Shown: piece by piece, positions 10,215 to 21,455 of the stretch
Layout: the number at the start of each line of letters is the position of its first letter
How positions within the stretch are numbered: the stretch's first letter is position 1
Made by a program: the position numbers and the translations under genes
Notes under the pieces: generated by a model
The model's database searches: none
The model's input: the letters and a program-made list of their open reading frames with translations, nothing else
Told to the model about the DNA's origin: nothing
From: Conus ventricosus
Lineage: Eukaryota > Mollusca > Gastropoda > Neogastropoda > Conidae
Direction: 5' to 3'
NCBI GenBank assembly: GCA_018398815.1
Contig: CM031614.1
Coordinates: 48,358,779-48,422,778 of the forward strand
Length of the DNA stretch: 64,000 bases

Positions 10215-10471
10215 ACCATAAACATTTCAACAATTGATGCCATCGTGAACGAGTCACTCCCCCAAGCCTTCATTTAAAAACTTGTGTAAAGGGAATCAAT
10301 GCTTCCCAGATCGTGAAGAAAGCTGAACGACTTCTGATCCAAGAAAGAATCAGACAATGCGACTACAACATCCGAAGGCACGATGACGAATCCGAGAGAC
10401 AAACGCGGAACTTTACAGAATCCTCCCACAGGAAATAGCAGACAATATTTTACTTTCATGCCGCCTCCCGC

Positions 10472-12415
10472 ATGCGCACGAGTTCAATGTTTACAAACAC
10501 AGGCAATGCGAAAAGTTCGAACGCTTTCACCAGAAACAACACCCCAATGGAAACTTACCCGATCTCCAACGCCATAGACACAAACAAATGGATTATCAAT
10601 CTCTCCAGTCGTGCTCTCAGTAACAGTGAATCAAGTGTGCTGAAGAAAGGACTTAACTTTTGTGTTGCGCCCACATCGATTCCAGTCAAGGAAATCGTAG
10701 CTTCCACTGAAGCAGCGTGCAGCCAGATCAAAGACAAAGCCACAGCAGACAGCCTACGGAGTGAAGTGGTCAAAGTCATAAAGTCCAGTAAGCCACCCAA
10801 GTCTAACATTTCACGAGAGGAAAAACAAGCCTTGAAAAACTTGAAACAGGACGACAGCATCGTCATACTTCCAGCTGACAAAGGTAGAACCACAGTATTG
10901 TTACCGAAATATGAGTACAACAAGAAAGTACAGACCCTTCTCAGTAATACAGACACCTATGAAAAACTCAAGACTGACCCTACGAAGAAAGTGAAAAACC
11001 AGCTTATCAACCTGCTAAAGAAATGGAAGAAAGAAGATTCTATCTCTCATTATCTTTACCAACGTCTTTACCCCACTGCAGAATCCACGCCTAAGCTGTA
11101 TGGATTACCCAAGATACACAAGAAGGATGCCCCCTCCGCCCCATTGTGTCCAGCTGTGGCAGTGTCGTGTACAATCCCTCCAAATTCCTGACACAAATAT
11201 TGGGACCTTCAGTGGGGCAGACCAAGCACCACATAGTCAACAGCACAGATTTCGTACAGAAGATGGAATACCAGCAACTGGCTCCAGGGGAGAAACTTGT
11301 CTCCTATGATGTTTGTGCACTGTTCACTAGCATCCCAGTACCCAAGGCTCGCCAAATCATTCGGGAGAAGATTGAGGATGACTACCACCTTCGTCACCGG
11401 TGTGAACTCACTACAAAACAGGTGCTAGAATTGTTGGAACTGTGCCTCACTAGCACCTACTTTTCATTTAACCATGAGTTCTACCAGCAGAAACAAGGAG
11501 CTGCTATGGGTTCGCCAGTATCTCCAGTGGTAGCCAGCCTGCACATGGAACATTTTGAAAAAGTAGCCCTTGAGACTGCTGCCAAACCCCTCCAGCATGT
11601 GGTACCGCTATGTCGTTTGACACCATGACCCGATCGGAGACAGAGGTTGACAGCTTCACCGCTCACCTGAATTCCATCGACGACAGTATCCATTTCATTT
11701 TCGAAACTGAAGTAGAAGGGAAGATCCTTTCCTGGACACACTCATCACCCAAACCCCATGACGACAGGGTGGAGACCACCGTTTATGGGAAAACCCACCC
11801 ACACTGCCCAATATCTGAACTTTCACTCTAACCACCCCCCTCCAGCACAAAAGATCTTTTGTCAACACCTCATGCACAGAGTCTCTGTACTGTGTTCCAC
11901 TAAGGAGGAAGAGCTGAAAGAAGAAGAAACACATCAAGACTGCCCTTTCTGCAAACAGTTACCCTGCATGGTGTGGGACAATCCTCGAATTCGCTACCCT
12001 TCTTCCACGATACGGACACTGTGAAAGTGGGATCCCCTTTCATTAAAAGGGGTCTCAAAGCGTCTAGCCAGACCCTTCCAACAACATGGATGCAAAGTGT
12101 TCCACAAACCCACCAACTCCCTACGCCAGCAACTGACCCATGTCAAGACAAAACGGACCCCTCAAGCGTGTGGGTAGTGTACCAGGTTGGGTGTCAAGAA
12201 ATGTACCCATACTTACATTGGCGAGACAGCAAGACACTCACCACCTGTCTACAGGAAAAACCATAACCGATCTACTTCTGCCATACATGAACATCTATAA
12301 GCCACAGGCCACAGTTTCAGCCCCCAAGAAACCAAGATTCTCTCTACAGAGCCCTTCCTCACAAAAAGAAAAATCAAAGAAGCCATCAAAATTAAGACCA
12401 GACGCCCCAGCCTGA
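10472..12415 (+). pseudogene. Penelope-like RT/GIY-YIG gene, frameshifted
   Basis: The first segment is open from 10472 to 11191 (239 aa) and holds DTNKWIINLSSRALS, ILPADKGRTTVLL and PKLYGLPKIHK, all typical of the N-terminal Penelope RT. At about 11125 one C is missing from a C run and the frame moves to SSCGSVVYNPSKFLTQ, LVSYDVCALFTSIPVPKA and GAAMGSPVSPVVAS, open to 11628. The YVDD box is destroyed: the minus copy has 'tatgtggatgac' where this copy has 'tatgtcgtttgac' (near 11610). Several more shifts follow before the GIY-YIG remnant (about 12160-12290). The protein is not functional. Confidence 0.88.
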
Positions 12416-12435
12416 ACAGAGATCAAGGCTTTGAA

Positions 12436-12436
<1 letters not shown>

Positions 12437-12509
<73 letters not shown>

Positions 12510-12640
12510 ACCCCCCCCCCACCCCTCCCCCCCACCCCAACCCCGCCCCCCCCCCCCCCCACCACCCAATCCTCTCCTACCCCTTCCCCAAAAACCCCAC
12601 TCCCCCCCCCCCCTCCCCCCCCCCCCCCCCCCCCCCCCTC
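12437..12640. repeat. Poly-C tract, about 200 bp, interrupted
   Basis: Nearly pure C for about 72 bp, then C runs broken by single A, T or short islands up to 12638. It lies in the 3' untranslated part of the plus-strand Penelope-like element, where the minus copy has only about a dozen bases. Confidence 0.97.
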
Positions 12641-12689
12641 ATTTACAATCAGATCCTGACAACCGTTCACCAACAACAACAAAAACCCT

Positions 12690-13104
12690 TTTACATCTCT
12701 TTAATATACATCTTCTAAAACGTACCAGAAACTTCGTTAAAAATCTTTCTTCCGTAAAATCTTAGATCAGATGAAAAACAGAAACTCAAAGATCATGTCA
12801 GGTGGGACATCTCTGAGCAGGGTTTTCATGGTGTCTGCTGTAAAGTGTTTATATCTTACTTCGTGCAAGTCCCAACAGTCTAAAAGAATATGTTTCACTG
12901 TGAGTGGAACATGACATGGAATGCACCGTGGAGCTTCTTCACCTTTTAAAAGATAAGAATGGGTATAAACGAGTGGCCTATGTGCAAGCGGCACAAGACT
13001 GTTTCGTCTTCACGGCCGCCTCTGGAACATAGAAAAAAACTGTTTCAGGTTTGGACGATTTGAAATAGTTTGTCATCCGTCTGCGAGTTCCATTCCTCTT
13101 GCCA
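12690..13104 (-). pseudogene. I/Nimb-like retrotransposon, 3' fragment
   Basis: Minus-strand sequence matches the 3' end of the full-length elements at 19396 and 46485. THSYLLKGEEAPRCIPCHVP followed by LTVKHILLDCWDLHEVRYKH preserves the C-terminal C-x2-C...H-x4-C finger, and the 3' untranslated start 'aagattttacggaagaaaga' follows. It is more diverged from the two full copies than they are from each other, so it is an older insertion or a sister subfamily. It is 5'-truncated near 13104 at a GA tract. Confidence 0.85.
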
Positions 13105-13293
13105 AAAGAGAAGAGAGAGAGAGAGGAGAGAGAGAAGAGAGAGAGAGAGGAGAGAGAGAGAGAGAAAAGAGAACATTTTCGACGGCATGTAATAGCATGT
13201 GATGATTTTTCAAGAGGGATTACATGATGTTATAGTAGGTTGCCATAAGGTACGTTTGAGTCTTTTAAGTTTTACAACCAAAAAAAATCTTAC

Positions 13294-13362
<69 letters not shown>

Positions 13363-13464
13363 AGTATTTGACTGTACGGAACAGAATCCGACGATTGTAT
13401 CATGTGGATTACAGGATGCCATTTTCGTATTTCGCCCGGCGTGTCATCTCTTTTGCTTACCATT

Positions 13465-13535
<71 letters not shown>
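13105..13535. repeat. (GA)n and (CT)n microsatellites
   Basis: ga tracts at about 13108-13168 and 13291-13362, and a ct tract at about 13469-13534. The serine/leucine- and arginine/glutamate-rich frames here are repeat translations. Confidence 0.92.
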
Positions 13536-13536
<1 letters not shown>

Positions 13537-13559
13537 GTGGAACTGTCACGCAAAGGAAG

Positions 13560-14170
13560 ACATGGTATCCAGATACTCCCTGGAGAAGTTGAATTAGTTT
13601 TGTTACTGTATGCTGACGATGTTGTTGTTCTGTCCGGAACAGTTGTAGCTTTGCCAAAATCAACTAAATGCAGTGAAAGAAGAAGCGGATCCCTCATGTG
13701 TATCAGTTCACTTGGATCAGACCAATATAGTGGTCTTTAGAATGGGTGGCCACCTATCAGGCATGAAAAACGGTCTTATGGAAATGCAGATGTTCAAGTA
13801 GTGAATTCAGATAAATATCTGGAATGATATTTTCAACAAAATAAACGTTCCGTTATGCATGGGAAGAATCTCTGAGAAAAGGGGAAAAAAGGAACTATTG
13901 AAATTCTTAAATCCCTGAGAAAACTGAATCGTACAGACTGTGGTATATTTTGGAAAATGTTTGATGCACAGATAAAACCTCTTCTTACATATGCAGCTGA
14001 AATTTGGGGCTTACATGAAAATTCGCAGATGGCAAAAAGTGGCTACATGTGCTATGAAGCGGTTCCTTCAAGTAACTATTCATTCATCCAACACTGTTTT
14101 ATATGGAGAGATAGTAGATACCCTGCCCTAGAAGTGGCTTTCATCAATGCATTCGTTTTACAAATGTAAG
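13560..14170 (+). pseudogene. Decayed non-LTR reverse transcriptase fragment
   Basis: LLYADDVVVLSGTV (YADD catalytic box) near 13600-13640 is followed after several frame changes by LKSLRKLNRTD and MFDAQIKPLLTYAAEIWGLH near 13900-14015, the region after the palm in CR1/RTE-type proteins. Multiple stops and shifts. The 5' RT half and the endonuclease were not found nearby. Confidence 0.75.
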
Positions 14171-14584
14171 AAGAGTTTCAGATATAACAGGCGCTTAAAG
14201 CTTTAGAATTGCCATCATTTCCATCAAGTCCGTGACTACAGGTTTGCTTCAAATGGCAGATAGGTAAATATCATTAACTGTCATAGGCGAAATACATGGA
14301 ACTGATTGAAAATCCTTTGCAATGTATTAAAAAAAAAAAGTGGACTCACTATTTTTTTTCTTCGACAGTCTGTTCCACGATTGTTGTGAAGTGTGTGTTG
14401 AGTTCATTAGGTAGCAAGCTGATTATGGGACGTGTCTTAGACGTATTCAGAAGTTCATTCATGGCTTTCTGTACGGACTTCGAATTTTGCTTAATGGATC
14501 TACAAGTTCGTTAAAGTATTTCTATTTTGCTTCTCGTTTTAGTGAACTGACTTCATTACGCTGCCTTTTCAGTAAGTCAGTCAG

Positions 14585-14900
<316 letters not shown>

Positions 14901-14999
14901 TTTGACACTTGACATTAATATTTTATTGTCCTTACCAAAGAGGTCTTTTGACAAGGGGGGAGGGGGTTACAGAACAATAACATTTCCTCTCCCTTTCCC

Positions 15000-16200
15000 C
15001 TTCATGTTGCTGGGAAACTTATCAAGGACGACAAAGCACGCTCCGAATAGTCAGTTCCAGTCAGCCTTCAGCACCATGGAAATCCTCACAGCTAAAGAAT
15101 TTGTCAAAGGATGCTCCATGCTTCCAATGGATCCTTTCTACCCAACCTGTGTACAGATTCATGTAACCACAGTGTTTACACCAGAATCTTCAATGAAGTG
15201 GCGAGAAAAAAACCCATCTCCAGTAGTACCGCTACTTAAAAAGATCTCACTGAACACAGGGGTACGTAATACCTGCCGATTACAAAACCGCTCATGTCAC
15301 CTCAGTCTTCTAAAAGAGAGAGCGCTACGTAACATAAAGATCAGATTTGTGCAAGTGGAATCAGGTGTTCCCCTGGGATCCGTCCTTGCGCCAACCCTGT
15401 TTCTACTTGAAAACAATGAACAGCCTGCGAAGCTCTCCCCCACGAGGAGACTTTTTGCTGGTGGCACGTCCTGCCACAGTTTAAGACTGTGACCACTTCT
15501 AGAAATCAGGATCCTCCAGGAATTGTTTTTAACAAACTAACGACCCAGCGGCATTAAGGAAAATTGTCTTTTACCACAGTCCGCATTACCCACAACCGTA
15601 AAATGTGTAAATGTGACAGTCATCTCCACATAATTACATACATTGCAAGAAGACACTCAAGTTAATTATTTGGGGGTGCCTTTAAAAAAGAAAAAAAAGA
15701 AAAAAAAGGGCCTTAGATGGGGGTCCATGTGTCCAACATCACCAGCAAAACCAGCAAAGCCTTGGGCTTCATTCGCCGCATCATCAACATGAAAATCAGA
15801 CAGAGAAACAGCGAGACACTCACCCGCCCTGCCTCTGAGTGTGCCAACCGATCCGGCAAACCTCCAGAGCGGATGGACACTCCACGCCTTGGATGAGATA
15901 TCCTTGAAGGAGACGGAGAAGGAAGAGACTTCGCATATCGGCTTTAAGGTATTACAATGGCCTCGTTACAAAGCGCGAGATGGCCATCCCATCCCATGGG
16001 ACCTACCAATACCATCTCCTCGTGTTCCAAACACATCAGACGATCTGCAGGTAGAAATGTGCTTATACCCATGCTCAAGAACGCAGTGGAGCAGCTTGCC
16101 TGTCGTGATCGTCTCTGCGCCATTTTTTTAATCTTTCCAGTCCGGCTTGGCAATACTTGCTTGAATTCATCTACTCCTCCTACCCCATCCCAACTCCCAC
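15000..16200 (+). pseudogene. Decayed CR1/jockey-like reverse transcriptase
   Basis: Scattered plus-strand pieces in changing frames follow the order of a non-LTR RT: FVQVESGVPLGSVLAPTLFL near 15345-15405 (the GVPQGSVLAP block), HVSNITSKTSKALGFIRRII near 15728-15790 and SALRYYNGLVTKREM near 15935-15975 (C-terminal region). Pieces of about 100-150 codons remain open by chance. Too decayed to assign to a clade with certainty. Confidence 0.65.
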
Positions 16201-17260
16201 CTTCCCCGTCACCCCACCCTCCCCAACCTTGATTCTTGCCGAGCTGAGAGGGGCCTGGCTCAACATCAGGTTGATGCTGGGGACCAGTGCTAGGGGCTTG
16301 TGTCGGTGGTCTGACTACCCAGTCTCACAGACCCATCCCCCAAAACTTGATGCCTAGCAGCAGCTCCTCCCATGGCCTTGGGGCACTGTACAATAATCAG
16401 ATATTTCTTCATTTCTTCTTTTCACCTGGATACCTCAAGTTTCCAAGTGCAGTATTTTTTTTTCAGCTTGACTGCTTAGGCTTGCGGCAAAGAAAAAAAA
16501 ACAACAAACAACCACAACAACAACAACCCAACAACAACTACAAAGCGACGGTCTGTCAACATCACAGAATGCTAGCGAAATCATTGGCAGTAATCCAAGC
16601 CTTGGCACACGACCGATAGAATGGAAGAAGCTGATGAAGTGTTCTTCAGATTGACTTTCCACGGAGTTAATGACGACAGGACGAGAAGGGGGAAATCGAG
16701 AAGAAGAGGAAGAAGAAGGCTCTTCTCTCTTCTAAGGGTTTCCATTCTAATTTTTTAAAGGGATGATGATGATGTTGATGATGATGATGATGATGGTGAC
16801 AGTGCTTTAATGCATTGCCGAATAGTTTGTTATGTGTTTTTAGATTATTTGGGCTTCATCTGTCACGCAATTCCGCGTGAATGACATTCACTTTCGCACC
16901 ACTCGAAATCTCGTTTTCCCTCGTTTGTCCAGTTTCGAGCTTTGTTCCTAGCTATTGTACTAAAAAGGTAATTCCCAAATCACACGTGAATGTCACATGA
17001 CATTTGTTTCCTCGCTTGGGTGGCTTGGCGGATTGGAAGGCAGACGAGAGTCATGGTGGCCGTCACCAGTCAATGAAAAGAAATATTTGTCTCGCGCTCT
17101 GAAGTTCTCTCTTCTTTGATTTTTAGAGTAATACTCTTTAAACTAGTTTACAGTGAAGGTGAGTGACTTTTGTGAATTGTGCCATGTTGTTGTATTTACG
17201 GAAGCAGTATATGATTGAAACTGTACTTTCGCTTTCCAAAAGACTTTCATCAGTAGGCGA
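16200..17260. other. No gene recognised; simple repeats
   Basis: Contains a CAA-rich run near 16500-16540 and a GAT/GATG run near 16763-16800. No coding signature was seen. Confidence 0.5.
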
Positions 17261-18710
17261 ATTGCCAGTTCGAGAAATGGTTCTTGTCCGTACGGACTTT
17301 ACTTGTCAGAACTTTTCGGTGTATGAGGCCTTAAGAGGCCTGTTCACCGTTCTAATATGCACTATCTGGGTCAAAAAGAAACTCTGCATTCGTGGAAGGA
17401 AGAGTCACAGACTGAATCTATCAAGGTCGACAAACATTCTGTTCAGTTCAGTTCAGTTCAGTTCACTTGGGACTTTGATAGCCTCACAGCTTTTTGTGTC
17501 CCAATCATCTTATTTCATAAAATTGGTTGCTTAATGCATGCATATGCTCAGGATATATTTTAATCTATTCTATCAATCAAATTGAAATTTTAACATATTT
17601 AACTCAGCGTTAGTATCCAGAAGGTTTTTAAAAGTATTCAAATCTTTTGCTTTTTTAATGTGTGCAGGTAGTTTGTTCCAGTACGGTGCCACTCTGTTAC
17701 TAAATGAAAATTTTCTAATATTAGTGCGACAATATTTAATTTGGATTTTGTTATCAGAATTTCTTGTAATTTGATTAGTGGTTAGTTGAAAAAATGTGTT
17801 AAAATTTGTACTGTTAAGTCCCTTAAATAGCTTATAAGTCTCAATCAAGTCTCCCTTATTCGTCAGAACTTTAACGATGGTAAATTTTACCTTCGCAATC
17901 TATCTGCATAGCTAACATATTTGAATTCCTTAATTAACAAGATGGCTCTTTTTTGTACTTTCTCAATACTTGCTGATTGCCTTTTTAAATAAGGGTTCCA
18001 TATCACATTTCCATACTCCAGGTGGGGTCTAACTAATGCCTTATATAGTAATGTAAAAACTTCAGTATCCAAATATGAAAAAGACCGTCTGATTATGCCG
18101 AGCATTTTATTTGCTTTCATCATTACACTGTTTATGTGCTTGTCAAATTTCAGACTGCTATCAAACATTACACCAAGATCTTTTTCTTCTGAAACGGAAT
18201 CAACATCTGAAACAGCATCATTATATTTCATAGTATATGTATACTCCGGATTATTTTTTCCATAATGTATAACCTTGCATTTAACTGGATTAAAATATAA
18301 ATTCCATGTTTCACTCCACTTAATTAGATTATCAATATCATCTTGTAATTTAAGATGGTTACTTACAGAATCATATATTTTCGTATCATCTGCAAATATT
18401 TTACATGAACTAATTACACATTCTGGCAGGTCATTTATAAAAACTGTGAACAGAATAGGTCCAAGAATACTTCCCTGCGGAATACCGCTTACAACATCTA
18501 TATTTGAAGAATAATTATTTCCAACTTTCACCCTTTGTACTCGATTAGAAAGAAAACTCTTAATCCAGTTCTGGATTATATTTTGTCGGCAGTTCCTTCC
18601 AGTGGGTGTCTAGTCGTGATTTGAAGATGTTGACTGTAGGGGCTGTTACTACACAGTCAGGAAGACCATTCCAAACATCAATCACTCGAAGAGAGAAGTA
18701 ATTTCCCTGA
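17261..18710. repeat. 1450-bp tandem duplication, first unit
   Basis: Begins 'attgccagttcgagaaatgg' at 17261. The same phrase recurs at 18711, exactly 1450 bp later. The second unit continues to 19395 and, after a 6-kb insertion, from 25401 to about 26180. The units differ by few substitutions and small indels. Each contains CR1-like sequence on the minus strand plus the start of a second CR1-like tail. Confidence 0.93.
17573..18590 (-). pseudogene. CR1-like reverse transcriptase C-terminal half, tandem unit 1
   Basis: Minus-strand frame from about 18531 to 17887 encodes DVVSGIPQGSILGPILFTVF (GIPQGS block), KIFADDTKIYDSV (FADD catalytic box), EEKDLGVMFDSSLKFDKHI, MLGIIRRSFSYLD and LVRPHLEYGNVIWNP, ending YVSYADRLRR. 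After a small frame shift near 17880 it continues as IETYKLFKGLNST ... RVAPYWNKLPAHIKKAKDLN to about 17573. The endonuclease and N-terminal RT are missing, so it is a 5'-truncated copy as usual for these elements. Confidence 0.88.
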
Positions 18711-19009
18711 ATTGCCAGTTCGAGAAATGGTTCTTGTCCGTACGGACTTTACTTGTCAGAACTTTTCGGTGTATGAGGCCTTAAGAGGCCTGTTCACCGT
18801 TCTAATATGCACTATCTGGGTCAAAAAGAAACTCTGCATTCGTGGAAGGAAGAGTCACAGACTGAATCTATCTAGGTCGACAAACATTCTGTTCTGTTCA
18901 GTTCAGTTCAGTTCACTTGGGACTTTGATAGCCTCACAGCTTTTTGTGTCCCAATCATCTTATTTCATAAACATTGGTTGCTTAATGCATGCATATGCTC
19001 AGGATATAT

Positions 19010-19395
19010 TTTAATCTATTCTATCAATCAAATTGAAATTTTAACATATTTAACTCAGCGTTAGTATCCAGAAGGTTTTAAAAGTATTCAAATCTTTTGC
19101 TTTTTTAATGTGTGCAGGTAGTTTGTTCCAATACGGTCTGCCACTCTGTTACTAAATGAAATTTTCTAATATTAGTGCGACAATATTTAATTTGGATTTT
19201 GTTATCAGAATTTCTTGTAATTTGATTAGTGGTTAGTTGAAAAAATGTGTTAAAATTTGTACTGTTAAGTCCCTTAAATAGCTTATAAGTCTCAATCAAG
19301 TCTCCCCTTATTCGTCGGAACTTTAACGATGGTAAATTTTACCTTCGCAATCTATCTGCATAGCTAACATATTTGAATTCCTTAATTAACAAGAT
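19010..19395 (-). pseudogene. CR1-like reverse transcriptase, 3' piece of tandem unit 2
   Basis: Minus-strand IETYKLFKGLNST, FFQLTTNQITRNSDNKIQIK and YCRTNIRKF match unit 1, with a small shift where unit 1 has FSFSNRVAPYWNKLP. It was separated from its remainder at 25401 by the 6-kb insertion. Confidence 0.85.
19383..19395. repeat. 13-bp target-site duplication, left
   Basis: 'taattaacaagat' at 19383-19395 is repeated exactly at 25401-25413 and occurs once in the empty site of tandem unit 1. Confidence 0.95.
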
Positions 19396-20129
19396 CCCTC
19401 CGGGGGTTGCAACCTTGCCGTGGTCGGAGGGCTTGCGTGGTCCAGTGATCCTTTAGGCTATGCTGACGGGGGCATCATACTTGGGAGATAGGCTGGTTTT
19501 TTCACACTGCTTCTAGGCCTGAGAGGTGCAGATGCTGTTTGGCCTAAGCGTAACGTGGTAAGGAGTTGATGCCCCTGGTAGGGCTTCCCATGTCAGATAG
19601 GCTAAGGGTGAGGATCCTGACTAAGAGTAACCCGCCTTTCTCCTTTTCTTGTTTTCTGCCTCCCTTATTTGGCCCTTTTCTATCTTCGTCTCCCCTTCAA
19701 GTCTTCTTTTCCACACTCCTTTTCTCTCTGTGGTTCCTTAAGATCCGCCGCGTTTGCCGTGCGGTGCGACCTGTGTCGGAGGGGAATGAGATCCTGGTGA
19801 TTGGAGGGCCAGCGCTCTCAACACATCACTTTGGCTCGGACCTCTCCTAGACAGGGAGTACACTTTGGCCCGGGTGTACTAATCGGCTCCCCTTCTTGGG
19901 TGTTGGGTCAAGACGGGCAGTTCCCCAGCTGGCCAGTAAACCCCTGCAGTGCTCAGCTCTCTGTTCCCGGGAGTTGAGCATGATCAGGGGGATAGGGTTG
20001 GTTGCTTCTGCTTGTCGTATGTCTCTCCCGAAGCCTGGAAGGGGTCAAGACATTGGTTTCTTGGCCCTGGCCCCTTAGTTGGACTCAAGGTGGGTGGGTA
20101 AGGGAGGGATGAATTACAATAAATTAAAT

Positions 20130-21352
20130 ATGACTTCTTCAAAAAACTACCCCCCAAAAGGAAGAGAAAGGCAGTCTCCCCTATTTCAGGGGAATTTGAA
20201 ACAGACAGTGATTCTGACAGTGAGGTAAGACAGAGGACAGGTTTCTGGGCTTCCTGGCTCGTGGTGGAAGGGACAGAGCAGGAAAGACCCCTTTCAGCTC
20301 TGAGCCCTTTTGCTGTCCAAAAGGGCTTTCATGGTATAGCAGGTGAACCTAGGTCCATAAAAAGGTTGAGGAATGGTTCGTTTCTTGTTCAATGTCGATC
20401 ACAGAAACAATCTGAACAGCTGTTGAAAGCAATAAAACTAGTGGATAGGGAGATCAGGGTGACTCCCCATAAACAGTTAAATTCATCCAAAGGTGTGATT
20501 CGCTGCAGAGATCTAGCGGGTGTCTCAGAGGCAGAAATAAAAACGGAACTGGCGTCCAGGGTGTGACGGAGGTGCACAGGGTGACAGTCAAGAAAGGTGC
20601 AGAAAGAGTGGCCACCAATACCCTCTTTCTGACCTTCTGCAACCCTGTGTTGCCTCCGGTCATCAAGGTTGGCTACCTGAACGTCCGCGTTCAGCTGTAT
20701 GTCCCATCCCGTTGAGATGCTTCAGGTGCCAGAGGTTTGGACATGTCAGAGACCGCTGTTCTGGGCAGGAGGTGTGCGGTGTGTGCTGCAAGGCAACCCA
20801 TGATGGGCCGTGCAAAGATCCGGCACATTGTGCTAACTGCGGTGGCGACCATCCCTCCTCTTCACGAAACTGCCCTCTTTGGATACAGGAATCCACTATC
20901 CAACGAATTAAAACTGAAAAGAAAATCTCCTTTTTTGAGGCCCGTAAACAGGTTGTGGGCAGTCAGACGCCCACAGCATCTTCATATGCTTCGGCCGTAA
21001 AGAAAGTTTCCACTAGGTCAGTCTGCTGTCAGACTGATGAATTTATTTTTTCCAAGACACTGCAAGGAAGAACTGTCAGCTCTGGTGGGAGCGGGTCCAC
21101 CACCTCCCAACCTAAAGTGACTGCCCCTGGTGGAGGCAAAAAATCCGCCACCCTCAGACTGCCCAGCAGTCTACAACATCTGCTGCTGGGCAGATTAAAA
21201 AACCAGCACCCAAGCCTCGAACTCCTCTGTCCAGTGCCCGTGCGGGCAAGGGAGTTCCACCCGTGTAGAGACGGTGGAGATGAGGAAGAAACCTCCACCG
21301 TCTCCCAAATCCAGACCTTCTTCGCCTGTTGGCAAGTCTGCCAGCAGGTCTG
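20130..21352 (+). pseudogene. I/Nimb-like ORF1 (gag-like, CCHC), frameshifted
   Basis: The nucleic-acid-binding protein that coats the element RNA. ATG at 20130 is followed by MTSSKNYPPK, then a missing C in a C run shifts the frame. LSALSPFAVQKGF, RNGSFLVQCRSQKQSEQLL and EIRVTPHKQLNSSKGVIRCR follow. Near 20555 two bases are lost relative to copy 2 and the frame shifts again to the zinc knuckles: CFRCQRFGHVRDRC (C-x2-C-x4-H-x4-C), CGVCCKATHDGPC and CANCGGDHPSSSRNC at about 20715-20880. The tail is rich in serine and threonine. Confidence 0.88.
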
Positions 21353-21455
21353 AAGAACAACATAGTTCAGTGAAACTTCAAAATAAATTCACTCCATTAG
21401 AAGCAGACGTTGAGGAGGAGATGACCTGATTTCTCTCCTTTTCGCCCTCTGCACC

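Larger units (their letters stand above)
10215..12672 (+). mobile_element. Penelope-like element, nearly full length, plus strand
   Basis: It starts just after the truncated inverted copy, giving a head-to-head pair. Order: N-terminal region (a frame with AERLLIQERIRQCDYNIRR at about 10320-10380), RT, GIY-YIG remnant, 3' region 'aacagagatcaaggctttgaa', poly-C, then 'tttacaatcagatcctgacaaccgttcac' shared with the minus copy and lost after about 12672. An inverted partial copy at the 5' end is a known arrangement for Penelope elements. Confidence 0.85.

Noticed and set aside
12140..12300. A working GIY-YIG domain in the plus Penelope copy
   Set aside because: The frame is broken and key residues of the GVVYQVGC...TYIGET pattern are split between frames.
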